7,947 nucleotides of DNA from Cyanobacteriota bacterium (GCA_027482985.1 JAIXVO010000303.1:1-7947), one strand, 5' to 3'. Positions 1-6,315 are shown, counted from the first letter of the stretch. The notes: generated by a model from the sequence alone, not told the origin. Numbers and translations are program-made.

Positions 1-1
1 C

Positions 2-67
2 AGTAACGCGATCGCTGCCCCTCAAGTGCGCCTGCCGCTCAACCGCCCAATCTCACTGGCAGCGTGA
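2..67 (+). CDS. Possible 3' end of a plus-strand gene entering from the left
   Basis: The plus-strand frame starting at base 2 is open for 21 codons and ends with TGA at 65-67. It would read SNAIAAPQVRLPLNRPISLA followed by one more Ala. The minus strand over the same bases has early stops in all three frames, so a gene, if present, would be on the plus strand. It would converge on the next gene with one base between the two stop codons. The piece is too short to recognise, and another plus frame is also open here, so this is a weak call. Confidence 0.2.
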   Translation, partial: SNAIAAPQVRLPLNRPISLAA

Positions 68-68
68 T

Positions 69-470
69 CTAGTCCTGATTCAAGCGCTTCTTGGCATCGG
101 CTTCAAACCAGGCGATCACTTGCGCAACGGTTAGTTGTTCAATGGGCAGGTTGAGGTCGGCGGCAGCTTGGGTCAGGGGTTTGGTGGAGGCAATCACCAG
201 ATTGGCAAAAAACTGGCGAAACTTGCGCATGGATTCGCCATTGTCGTCTAAGTCTATCCCCCCCTGCAAACTCGTGTCCTGATAGACCCAATCTTCAATT
301 TGCTGAGGTGCGAGTTCGGCGATCGCTCGGTTTTCGTAAGCAGCAATGGCCTTGAGCGATCGCAGGGCATAAATGGCCACCCGCGTCGTGAATTTGCCGT
401 GGGATGTCAGTAAGGCTTGATCCACCTCGGCACATTCGGCTGGCGTTAAAAATTCGGTTGCCGTGTTCAT
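69..470 (-). CDS. Conserved-looking soluble protein of unknown function, 133 aa
   Basis: I do not recognise this protein. It is 133 residues, has no signal peptide or membrane segment, and looks mostly helical, with a charged C-terminus ending KKRLNQD. The N-terminal part (FLTPAECAEVDQALL, residues about 7-21) is followed by an amphipathic stretch (TTRVAIYALRSLKAIA). The frame stays open up to an ATG at 524, but I chose the ATG at 470 for two reasons. AGGAAG lies a few bases upstream on the coding strand (TAGGAAGACTATG), and the ATG at 524 overlaps a perfect TATAAT box. Two exact HIP1 octamers lie inside the gene (319-326 and 356-363). It follows the TPR gene at 542-1378 in the same direction after 71 bases, but probably has its own promoter. 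The existence of the gene is well supported; its function is unknown. Confidence 0.78.
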   Translation of the reverse strand: MNTATEFLTPAECAEVDQALLTSHGKFTTRVAIYALRSLKAIAAYENRAIAELAPQQIEDWVYQDTSLQGGIDLDDNGESMRKFRQFFANLVIASTKPLTQAAADLNLPIEQLTVAQVIAWFEADAKKRLNQD

Positions 471-522
471 AGTCTTCCTACTGGGGGCAAACGCCAGGAT
501 GACACCTGACGAACCTGCCTTC

Positions 523-528
523 ATTATA
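523..528 (-). promoter_or_regulatory. Consensus -10 box (TATAAT) upstream of the 133-aa protein
   Basis: Read on the minus strand, 528-523 is exactly TATAAT. It lies about 50 bases upstream of the ATG at 470 and in the gap after the TPR gene's stop. Transcription would start near 515. At 16-18 bases upstream of the box there is no good match to TTGACA (CAGTGA at 17), so the promoter would be weak or depend on an activator. This is an inference from sequence alone. Confidence 0.35.
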
Positions 529-541
529 GATTTGCGACGGC

Positions 542-1378
542 TTACTCACTGCTGAGTTGCGAGAGTTGGCGGGGAGGAAAGCGGGAGCGCATTTGATCCT
601 GGGTGAATAGATGGCTGAAATGCGGATCGACCTTTGCCAGCGCTAGATACAGAGTAGGGTTGAGTTTGATCGACTGATACAGCAATTTCACGGCTGCCTC
701 TGTTTCCCCTCGGAGCGCATAGCACCGAGCTTTGTTGTACCAGGCATCGGGGTTGTTGGGTTTAACCTGGAGGGATGCGTCGAAACTGGCGATCGCTTCT
801 TCGTACTGGGTCAGTTTCGTCAGCACGACCCCGCGATAACTCCAGGCATAAAAACAATCTGGTTTGATCTCAACGGCTTTATCTAAACTGGCTAAAGCGG
901 CGTAGAGATATCCCAGGTGAGTCAAGACTTTGCCCCGGTTATACCAGGCTTTATAGTCGCTGGGAGTCAATTCCAATACTCGGTTGAAACTGGTCAAGGC
1001 GGCTTCGAAGCGATGCAGATGCAGCAAGACATTGCCCCGGTTCGACCACCCCTGCTCGTTGTGGGAGTCGAGTTTCACCACCCGATTTAAACAGTCTAGA
1101 GCAATTTCGTAGTTCCCTAATTTGGCTAGCGTCATCCCTTTGCCATGCCAGGCCAGCACATATTCTGGTTGCACTTTTAACGCCTGGTCAAAATTCGCGA
1201 CGGCTTCTCGCAATTGCCCCGCACGTTCCAGGGCATACCCTCGATACGTCCAGATCTCGTAAAGGTCGGGTTGCGCCGCGAGGAGTTTATCGTACTGAGC
1301 GATCGCTCCCGCTGGCGGATCACCTGGGGAAGAAGGATTACTGTCACTGTACCAACCGACCGAGTCAAACATACGCAC
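542..1378 (-). CDS. TPR repeat protein, 6 repeats, 278 aa
   Basis: This is a cytoplasmic tetratricopeptide-repeat protein, a helical scaffold for protein-protein contacts; its partner is unknown. After a Pro/Ser/Gly-rich leader (residues 1-24) there is a half repeat (25-37, AIAQYDKLLAAQP). Six full 34-residue repeats follow without gaps: 38-71, 72-105, 106-139, 140-173, 174-207 and 208-241. Each keeps the TPR pattern (Trp, Gly/Ala, Tyr, Ala, terminal Pro), as in the block starting AWYNRGKVLTHLGY. A 37-residue tail (242-278) contains VDPHFSHLF, a non-repeat cap of a type often seen at the end of cyanobacterial TPR proteins. No catalytic domain, signal peptide or membrane segment is visible. 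The start is GTG at 1378, preceded by AGG a few bases away; ATG at 1372 (residue 3) is equally possible. It lies 82 bases downstream of the 12-repeat TPR gene and resembles it enough to suggest an old duplication. Confidence 0.9.
   Translation of the reverse strand: MRMFDSVGWYSDSNPSSPGDPPAGAIAQYDKLLAAQPDLYEIWTYRGYALERAGQLREAVANFDQALKVQPEYVLAWHGKGMTLAKLGNYEIALDCLNRVVKLDSHNEQGWSNRGNVLLHLHRFEAALTSFNRVLELTPSDYKAWYNRGKVLTHLGYLYAALASLDKAVEIKPDCFYAWSYRGVVLTKLTQYEEAIASFDASLQVKPNNPDAWYNKARCYALRGETEAAVKLLYQSIKLNPTLYLALAKVDPHFSHLFTQDQMRSRFPPRQLSQLSSE
656..1267 (-). repeat. Six in-frame TPR units of 102 bases
   Basis: Residues 38-241 of the 278-residue TPR protein are six consecutive 34-residue units, exactly 102 bases each. 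An exact HIP1 octamer at 789-796 sits in unit 5. Another at 1299-1306 sits in the preceding half unit. The two are 510 bases (5 x 102) apart, so both fall at the same place in the repeat. Confidence 0.85.
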
Positions 1379-1417
1379 CCATACCTGTGGGGATTGTCTA
1401 CTCTTAGAATTGGCACA

Positions 1418-1445
1418 ATTACAGCAGAACTATCTGAAGTTTCAA
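1418..1445 (-). promoter_or_regulatory. Sigma-70-like promoter for the 6-repeat TPR gene
   Basis: On the minus strand TTGAAA (1445-1440) is followed after 16 bases by TGTAAT (1423-1418), one mismatch to consensus in each box. It lies in the 82-base gap between the two TPR genes. Transcription from it would start near 1411, about 33-40 bases before the GTG/ATG start. If real, the downstream TPR gene can be expressed separately from the upstream one. Confidence 0.4.
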
Positions 1446-1460
1446 TGAAGCCAATTAGGC

Positions 1461-2864
1461 TTAGGAATTGAAGGGTTCGCCCACCAGATCGGCAGGGATA
1501 TCGGCGGAATTGGGCAGGGGGTCTAAATGACCTTCACGGGGTTCGTCCCGATCGCCTGCCAACTCTGGTGGAGCCGTCTGATTTACAGCCAAATTGCGGC
1601 GGCTGATGGCTTCTGGAAAGTTGGGGTGAATTTGGAGGGCGATATCATAGCTGGCGATCGCGGTTTCATAATCCCCCAAATGACTGAAGGAGACACCGCG
1701 GCTATACCAGGCGGGATAAAAGTCAGGTTGTTCGGCAACAGCACGGTCATAACTAGCGATCGCCGCTTCATTGCGCCCTAAATGACCCAGACAAATGCCG
1801 CGCCCATACCATGCTTCATAGAGCGTGGGCTGATATTGCACGGCTTTATCGTAACTGGTGATCGCTTCCGCGTAGAGCCCTAGCTTGCGTAGAGCCGAAC
1901 CTCGACTGCTCCAGGCTTTGGCAAATTTGGGGTCGCGTTTAATCGCTTCATCATACCGGGCGATCGCGGCTTCGTAGCGACCTGCCTTGTGCAAGGTGCT
2001 GCCCCAGTTGTACCAGGCTTCCCGCAAATTCGGCTTGAGTTGCAACGCCTTTTGATAACACTCAATTGCCTCCTCGTAGCGACCGAGGGCATCCAGCGCA
2101 TTCCCCCGGTTATACCAGGCCCCATAAAAGCTTGTTGCCACCTCCGTGGCATGGGTGTAACAGGTAATAGCCTCCTCATGGCGGCTCAGCTTATGTAACA
2201 AGTTGCCGAGATTATACCAGGCACCATACCAATCGGGCTTGATCGAGACGACCCGTTCGTAACTTTCGATCGCTTCCGCATAGCGCTGTTGCCGATGGAG
2301 AATATTCGCTCGGTTATACCAGGCATTGGAGTAATGGGGCCGAAACTCGATCGCTTTGTTGTAGCTGGCGATCGCGACATCGAACTGACCTAACTTCCCC
2401 AAGGTAATGCCTCGGTTATACCAAGACTTCGAGTATTCAGGTTCGAGGGTGAGGGAGCGATCATAACTCTCGACAGCGGCTTGGTAACAGCCCAATTTAT
2501 CCAGCGCATTGCCCCGGTTGAACCAGGCTTGATGAAATTCAGGACGCAGTTTAATGGCTCGGTCATAACTGGCGATCGCGGCTTCGTAACTGCCCAGATT
2601 AAACAAGGCGATACCACGACTGTTATAGGCTTCGGGGTAATGTTCTTGCAAATAAATCGCTTGATTAAAACTGGCAACCGCTTCGGCATACTGATTGTTC
2701 TCGCACAATGCCATGCCTTTGTGGTACCAGGGTTCGTGCCAACCTGGGTTCAGTTGAATCGCCCGGTCAAAACTGAGAATTGCATCTTCGTAGGCACATC
2801 CGTGATGGAGTTGCAATCCCTGGTAAAAGTAAAAATCGGCGTCTGAGGCTGGCATTTGAGACAT
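1461..2864 (-). CDS. TPR repeat protein, 12 uninterrupted repeats, 467 aa
   Basis: This is a large TPR-only scaffold protein, predicted cytoplasmic, with no signal peptide or membrane segment. Twelve 34-residue repeats run without a gap from residue 7 to 414, with boundaries at 7, 41, 75, 109, 143, 177, 211, 245, 279, 313, 347 and 381. The repeats are very regular, with a helix A core AWYNRG and a helix B core EAAIASYDRAI. Repeat 7 is the most divergent and lacks the closing Pro. Residues 415-467 begin as another helix A, then become an acidic, Pro-rich, probably disordered tail ending GEPFNS. Twelve repeats should form more than one superhelical turn, enough to wrap a peptide partner. The ATG at 2864 has GGA five bases upstream; Met4 at 2855 is an alternative start. 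It is transcribed away from the acyltransferase gene across a 483-base gap. The family assignment is firm; the partner and pathway are unknown. Confidence 0.92.
   Translation of the reverse strand: MSQMPASDADFYFYQGLQLHHGCAYEDAILSFDRAIQLNPGWHEPWYHKGMALCENNQYAEAVASFNQAIYLQEHYPEAYNSRGIALFNLGSYEAAIASYDRAIKLRPEFHQAWFNRGNALDKLGCYQAAVESYDRSLTLEPEYSKSWYNRGITLGKLGQFDVAIASYNKAIEFRPHYSNAWYNRANILHRQQRYAEAIESYERVVSIKPDWYGAWYNLGNLLHKLSRHEEAITCYTHATEVATSFYGAWYNRGNALDALGRYEEAIECYQKALQLKPNLREAWYNWGSTLHKAGRYEAAIARYDEAIKRDPKFAKAWSSRGSALRKLGLYAEAITSYDKAVQYQPTLYEAWYGRGICLGHLGRNEAAIASYDRAVAEQPDFYPAWYSRGVSFSHLGDYETAIASYDIALQIHPNFPEAISRRNLAVNQTAPPELAGDRDEPREGHLDPLPNSADIPADLVGEPFNS
1623..2846 (-). repeat. Twelve in-frame TPR units of 102 bases
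   Basis: The coding DNA of residues 7-414 is a lattice of 12 x 102 bases. Exact HIP1 octamers start at 1654, 1756, 1960, 2368 and 2572, all offset by whole multiples of 102. Several other units carry near matches at the same place, such as GTGATCGC at 1858 and TCGATCGC at 2266. Each encodes Ala-Ile-Ala beginning at the consensus Ala-20 of the TPR motif. Confidence 0.88.
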
Positions 2865-3347
2865 AGGATCCGAACAGACAACAGGTTACTAAATTAAGCA
2901 AAGCGCATGAGCTGCGAAGCGGCATCACTCAATTGAGGCAACAACAGCAATACCACCACTCATACTCGGAACTACAAGACCAGGGCTCTCATTCCCAGAT
3001 TACTACTCCACTTAGACGTTGGCTGTGTTTTTTGGGTCAAGCTCAAGCTTCGCCCCAATTCCGGTGTTGCATGCCACGAGACCGAACCGATCGCAGTAAA
3101 CTATAAAGAAATATATAAATCTCAAATGAGGTCAAAATAATGACAAACACAATTATTAAAAAGATAAAGGATTTTGCTAAAAATGTTGATCAAGGAATAT
3201 AAAATTTGCGTCCCCTGTTGCCAAAGTTAAGCGATGGGTCAGAGTTGTCCACCAGGACTACACTTGTGAGCACTTTAGAATTTTGGCTGTGAACGCTTCT
3301 CCACACCTCCCTCACTAGCAGCTAAATCACTCAGAGACACACCATAA
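2865..3347. other. Divergent intergenic region with an AT-rich island
   Basis: These 483 bases separate the minus-strand TPR gene from the plus-strand acyltransferase gene and must hold the promoters of both. I could not pick a convincing -35/-10 pair for either. A perfect 10-base palindrome CTCAATTGAG lies at 2928-2937. A run of six T follows GTTGGCTGTG near 3030, without a clear hairpin before it. A frame at 2937-3140 is open for 67 codons but has no ATG before codon 64. Composition drops to 22% GC over 3101-3200, against flanks near 50%. That island has two TATAAA sequences (3102-3107 and 3114-3119) and a mini-ORF at 3140-3202. The segment 3203-3347 shows nothing I recognise. Confidence 0.6.
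3140..3202 (+). CDS. Possible 20-codon mini-ORF in the AT-rich island
   Basis: ATG at 3140 opens a 20-codon frame ending TAA at 3200-3202. It encodes a Lys/Ile-rich peptide beginning MTNTIIKKIKDFAKN, with net positive charge and no membrane segment. TGAGGT at 3127-3132 is a good ribosome binding site seven bases from the ATG, and TATAAA at 3114-3119 could be a -10 box. Codons are strongly A/T-ending, unlike those of the neighbouring genes. It could be a small leader peptide, the 5' stub of a transferred gene that has lost the rest, or chance. The open frame at 2937-3140 ends in an overlapping TAATG. I do not recognise the peptide. Confidence 0.22.
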   Translation: MTNTIIKKIKDFAKNVDQGI

Positions 3348-4742
3348 ATGTTTAATCAAAGGGTAGAACGATCGCAGCGTCTAGCCTGGTTAGAAGGAAT
3401 CCGGATTTTTGCGGTTGCGGCGCTGCTGGTTTACCATGCGCAGTTGCGCTACTCCGGCTATGCCTATACACCCCAACCGACAGGGTTGCCGCAAAACCTG
3501 AGCCAACTCATGGCCATTACCAGCAATCTGCCTGATATGGGGCTGTTGACCAAAATTTTGGGATTGCCTGCCTGGTTTGGCTTCCAAGCCATTGATTTAT
3601 TTGTGTTGATCAGTGGTTTCAGTCTGATGCTCTCGTTGCGGGGAGAACCGCTGCCCCTAATGGAATTTTGGCGGCGGCGATTAGGGCGGGTCTTGTGGCC
3701 CTTCTGGACGGTGGCCTGGTTAGCGTATCCGGTGCTGTGGGCGATCGCGATCGCCACCAAAACCTACCTGCCCAATCCCTGGTATATCTTCGCGACCCTG
3801 AGTTACCCACTCACCTATACTTACAACGGCAATTTATTAATGAGTACCAGTGCCCCCTGGTGGCTGGTGTCTCTCATCATCAGTTTCATTCTGATCTTTC
3901 CCGCGCTGTGGCACCTGTTGCATCGGTGGGGAGCCAGCAATCTGCTCACGGTCAGTATTGGCGTGACGCTGGCCTATCGGGCGCTGTCGATTTTCGTCTT
4001 TGGCGGGCAACCCAACTACGTGTTGTGGGATAGCCCGATGGGTTGGCATCCTTTTGCGCTGTTCCTCGCCAAACTCAGTACATTCGTGTTGGGCATGGTG
4101 GTGGGGCAGGCATTTTTACAGGGGGTGGGGCCGATTTACTGGTCGGCTCAACGCGCCTTACTGGTGGGCATTCCGCTTTATGGGCTGGGCTTTATCAGTC
4201 AGTTTTACTATGTGGGCTGGATTTTTGCGGATTTGCTGCTGCCGATCGGGTTGGGGTTGTGTTGCCTGACCCTATCTCGCTGGCTGACGCGCTGGCAATG
4301 GCTGGCCTTTGGCATGATTGCCGTGGGGTCACATACCTTTAGTTACTTTTTGCTGCATGGGTTGGTGGTTGACCGCATGCTGCAATTGATTGTTCAGGGA
4401 CAGGCAACACGATATGCTTTGTCATTGCCTGTGATGCTGGTGGGAACCCTGATTCTGGCGATGATTGTGGATGCGTTGATGCCCCTGATGCGACAACTCG
4501 TGATGGGGATAGTGCGGGATGTCGATTATGTCCTGTCAACATCACCGGATTTGCCACGGAGAGTGTGGGATTTACGTGTAGGAGATGCAGTGGTGTACCA
4601 GGGTGAAACCGGTTGGACGGTATTGAAAGTCGAAAAATTATGGGATGAGCAGGAGTTTCTCCTCTGTCAAGTGAGTGATGGGCAGCGATCGCTGTGGGTG
4701 AATGAAGATGACCTGGAACCTAGTGAGCCGTCTTTTCGATGA
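3348..4742 (+). CDS. Membrane O-acyltransferase (Acyl_transf_3 family) with a soluble C-terminal extension
   Basis: Predicted integral membrane protein of 464 residues in the Acyl_transf_3 (OafA/YrhL-like) family, whose members usually transfer acyl groups to sugars of envelope or secreted polysaccharides. Hallmarks: LEGIRIFAVAALLVYH at 15-30 with Arg19 and His30 ten residues apart (the family's R-x10-H motif), IDLFVLISGFSLML at 82-95, and the basic loop FWRRRLGRVLWPFW at 107-120. About ten hydrophobic segments extend to residue 380. Residues 404-464 are not membrane-like. They form a small domain with VGDAVVYQGETGWTVLKVE, LLCQV and SLWVNEDDLEP, resembling a small SH3-like beta barrel; this is not usual for the family. 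The ATG at 3348 gives the expected N-terminus but has only a weak ribosome binding site. The next gene, 87 bases downstream in the same direction, is a GT2 glycosyltransferase that probably makes the acceptor polymer. A double HIP1 overlaps at 3741-3754. Donor and acceptor are unknown. Confidence 0.92.
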   Translation: MFNQRVERSQRLAWLEGIRIFAVAALLVYHAQLRYSGYAYTPQPTGLPQNLSQLMAITSNLPDMGLLTKILGLPAWFGFQAIDLFVLISGFSLMLSLRGEPLPLMEFWRRRLGRVLWPFWTVAWLAYPVLWAIAIATKTYLPNPWYIFATLSYPLTYTYNGNLLMSTSAPWWLVSLIISFILIFPALWHLLHRWGASNLLTVSIGVTLAYRALSIFVFGGQPNYVLWDSPMGWHPFALFLAKLSTFVLGMVVGQAFLQGVGPIYWSAQRALLVGIPLYGLGFISQFYYVGWIFADLLLPIGLGLCCLTLSRWLTRWQWLAFGMIAVGSHTFSYFLLHGLVVDRMLQLIVQGQATRYALSLPVMLVGTLILAMIVDALMPLMRQLVMGIVRDVDYVLSTSPDLPRRVWDLRVGDAVVYQGETGWTVLKVEKLWDEQEFLLCQVSDGQRSLWVNEDDLEPSEPSFR

Positions 4743-4763
4743 CAAAAGACAGTTGTTGATGCG

Positions 4764-4829
4764 GATTCACTAAACGATTTCAGGTGGTTATATACCAATG
4801 ACTCAACGATTCACCCTAATGATTGGAGG
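4764..4829 (+). repeat. Imperfect direct repeat upstream of the glycosyltransferase
   Basis: Two copies of about 21-22 bases lie at 4764-4784 and 4808-4829. They share the blocks GATTCAC, TAA, GATT and AGG in the same order and start 44 bases apart. The second copy contains the ribosome binding site of the glycosyltransferase gene. It could be a pair of binding sites or chance; no promoter boxes stand out. Confidence 0.25.
4825..4829 (+). promoter_or_regulatory. GGAGG ribosome binding site touching the ATG
   Basis: GGAGG at 4825-4829 directly abuts the ATG at 4830, with zero spacing. The GTG at 4839 (codon 4 of the same frame) lies nine bases from it, which is a workable spacing. Translation may therefore begin at GTG, removing three residues. 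Confidence 0.5.
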
Positions 4830-6314
4830 ATGGCTGAAGTGAAGAAGTGGTCAGGCGATCTACATAAGCTGATCTATACCCATGTGGTGATGATTGGGGT
4901 TCCCACCATTTTTTATTACTGCTTGCGGGCGGGCGGGTTGAAGCTGGTGGATGTCCACATGGCGATCGCCACCTTTTTTCTGATCAGTTCGATCATGATT
5001 ATTTTGGAGGGCAGTCATTCCCTGTTTCGTCGGTATGCAGTGCCCGCTGCGCCGACTGCACCCACGTTTCGCGATCGCTGCACACGTCCCTTTAAGCGTC
5101 TCTTGAAGATGCAGGGCGATCGGCGGTTCCACCCAATCACGCCCCTGCCCCGCTGTTCTTTGCTGGTGGCGGCTTACCTGCCCAATGAGCAGGACATCAT
5201 TTTTGAGACTCTGCGCCATATCCTCAATTCGTTGCATCGTCCAACGGGGGGATTAGAAGTGGTGTTGGCTTATAACACGCCTTACGATCTGGCGATCGAG
5301 GATGATCTGCAAGCGTTTGCCGAACTGCATCCGGAACTCAAACTGCTGCGGGTAGAGGGCAGTCATTCCAAAGCGGAAAATCTGAATGCGGCGCTGGAAC
5401 TGGTGACGGGAGAAATTGTTGGGATTTTAGATGCGGATCATCATCCGGCCCCCGATTGTTTCCTGCGGGCGTGGCGCTGGTTGGAACGGGATTACGATGT
5501 GGTGCAGGGGCGCAACGTGATTCGCAATCATGACCTCAATCTCCTGACCCAAAATATTGCAGTGGAGTTTGAGTCGCTCTATGGAGTGAGCCATCCGGCA
5601 AAATCTTTTTTGACCGATTCCACCATTTTTGGTGGCTCCAATGGCTTTTGGCGCACCGCAGTGCTAAAGCAGATTCGGTTTAATCCGACCCGCTTAACCG
5701 AAGACATTGATGCTACGATGCGGACTTTGCTCAGCGGCTACCGGATTGTTCACGATCGCAGCATTATTGCCACCGAATTAGCGCCGATGAATTTTGATTC
5801 CTTCTGGTTTCAACGGAAGCGGTGGGCGCAGGGTTGGCTGGAAGTCAGTTTCATCTATCAGCGGCGAGTCTGGAAGTCGAAATATTTCTCGTTACCCCAA
5901 AAGTTGTACTGGACGTACTTGCTTTACTACGGGGTAATTTATTCCCTATTTGCGCTGCAAATTTTGCCCTTGATTCTCAGCCTCTTTCTCTTTCACGGGT
6001 ATCTCCCTTCGTCGGATAATGCCTACCTCTGGTTCTGTACACTGATTACCTTCTTCAGCGGTTTTTACCAAACTGCGGTGACGATGAAAGTCGCTGCCAC
6101 TCGTTACCCGACGCTCTACTTTGCCCAACATGCAATCCTGATCTTTGTCTACACCACCCTCAAAAATGCGATCTCGCTGGTGGCGTTTTACGATCATTTG
6201 CATGGTTATAACCAATGGGTGGTGACCCCGCGCGGACAATATGCAACTCGTGTAACCGCGCCCGAAACGACACCGCTGTTAACTCCTGCCGCTGGTCTCA
6301 GCGCTCCCAAATAA
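4830..6314 (+). CDS. Processive family 2 glycosyltransferase (polysaccharide synthase)
   Basis: A 494-residue inner-membrane GT2 enzyme of the cellulose/poly-GlcNAc/hyaluronan synthase type. It should polymerise a nucleotide-activated sugar on the cytoplasmic face and thread the chain through its own membrane helices. Two N-terminal helices (about 14-33 and 43-60) precede the catalytic domain (about 108-340). Motifs visible are SKAENLNAAL at 180-189, the metal-binding DADH at 201-204, FGGSNGFWR at 267-275, the catalytic-base motif TED at 290-292, and QRKRW at 328-332, the (Q/R)xxRW signature of processive members. At least three further hydrophobic segments follow (about 360-389, 396-412 and 430-452). 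WVVTPR at 463-468 matches the usual end of this class. There is no PilZ domain, so no c-di-GMP control of the BcsA kind is visible. The neighbour upstream is the acyltransferase. The start may be GTG 4839 rather than ATG 4830 because of ribosome binding site spacing. The sugar cannot be inferred. Confidence 0.93.
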   Translation: MAEVKKWSGDLHKLIYTHVVMIGVPTIFYYCLRAGGLKLVDVHMAIATFFLISSIMIILEGSHSLFRRYAVPAAPTAPTFRDRCTRPFKRLLKMQGDRRFHPITPLPRCSLLVAAYLPNEQDIIFETLRHILNSLHRPTGGLEVVLAYNTPYDLAIEDDLQAFAELHPELKLLRVEGSHSKAENLNAALELVTGEIVGILDADHHPAPDCFLRAWRWLERDYDVVQGRNVIRNHDLNLLTQNIAVEFESLYGVSHPAKSFLTDSTIFGGSNGFWRTAVLKQIRFNPTRLTEDIDATMRTLLSGYRIVHDRSIIATELAPMNFDSFWFQRKRWAQGWLEVSFIYQRRVWKSKYFSLPQKLYWTYLLYYGVIYSLFALQILPLILSLFLFHGYLPSSDNAYLWFCTLITFFSGFYQTAVTMKVAATRYPTLYFAQHAILIFVYTTLKNAISLVAFYDHLHGYNQWVVTPRGQYATRVTAPETTPLLTPAAGLSAPK

Positions 6315-6315
6315 A

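Noticed and set aside
471..524. An 18-residue N-terminal extension of the 133-aa protein starting at ATG 524
   Set aside because: That ATG overlaps a perfect TATAAT box and lacks a ribosome binding site, while ATG 470 has AGGAAG at a good distance.
1448..1462. Small hairpin AAGCC-AATTA-GGCTT after the stop of the 12-repeat TPR gene, as a terminator
   Set aside because: The stem is only five base pairs and no U run follows on the minus strand.
2481..2846. Long plus-strand frame of 121 codons opposite the TPR gene
   Set aside because: It is the antisense shadow of the regular 102-base repeats; the minus-strand frame explains every base as TPR units.
2911..2937. GCTGCGAAGCGGC and CTCAATTGAG inverted repeats as the end of a mobile element
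   Set aside because: There is no matching copy at the other end of the intergenic region and no target-site duplication visible.
3668..4033. 121-codon frame inside the acyltransferase gene
   Set aside because: It is a shifted frame of a gene whose own frame shows the family motifs throughout.
4785..4797. TGGT-TATAT-ACCA inverted repeat before the glycosyltransferase as an operator
   Set aside because: The arms are only four bases, which is expected by chance.
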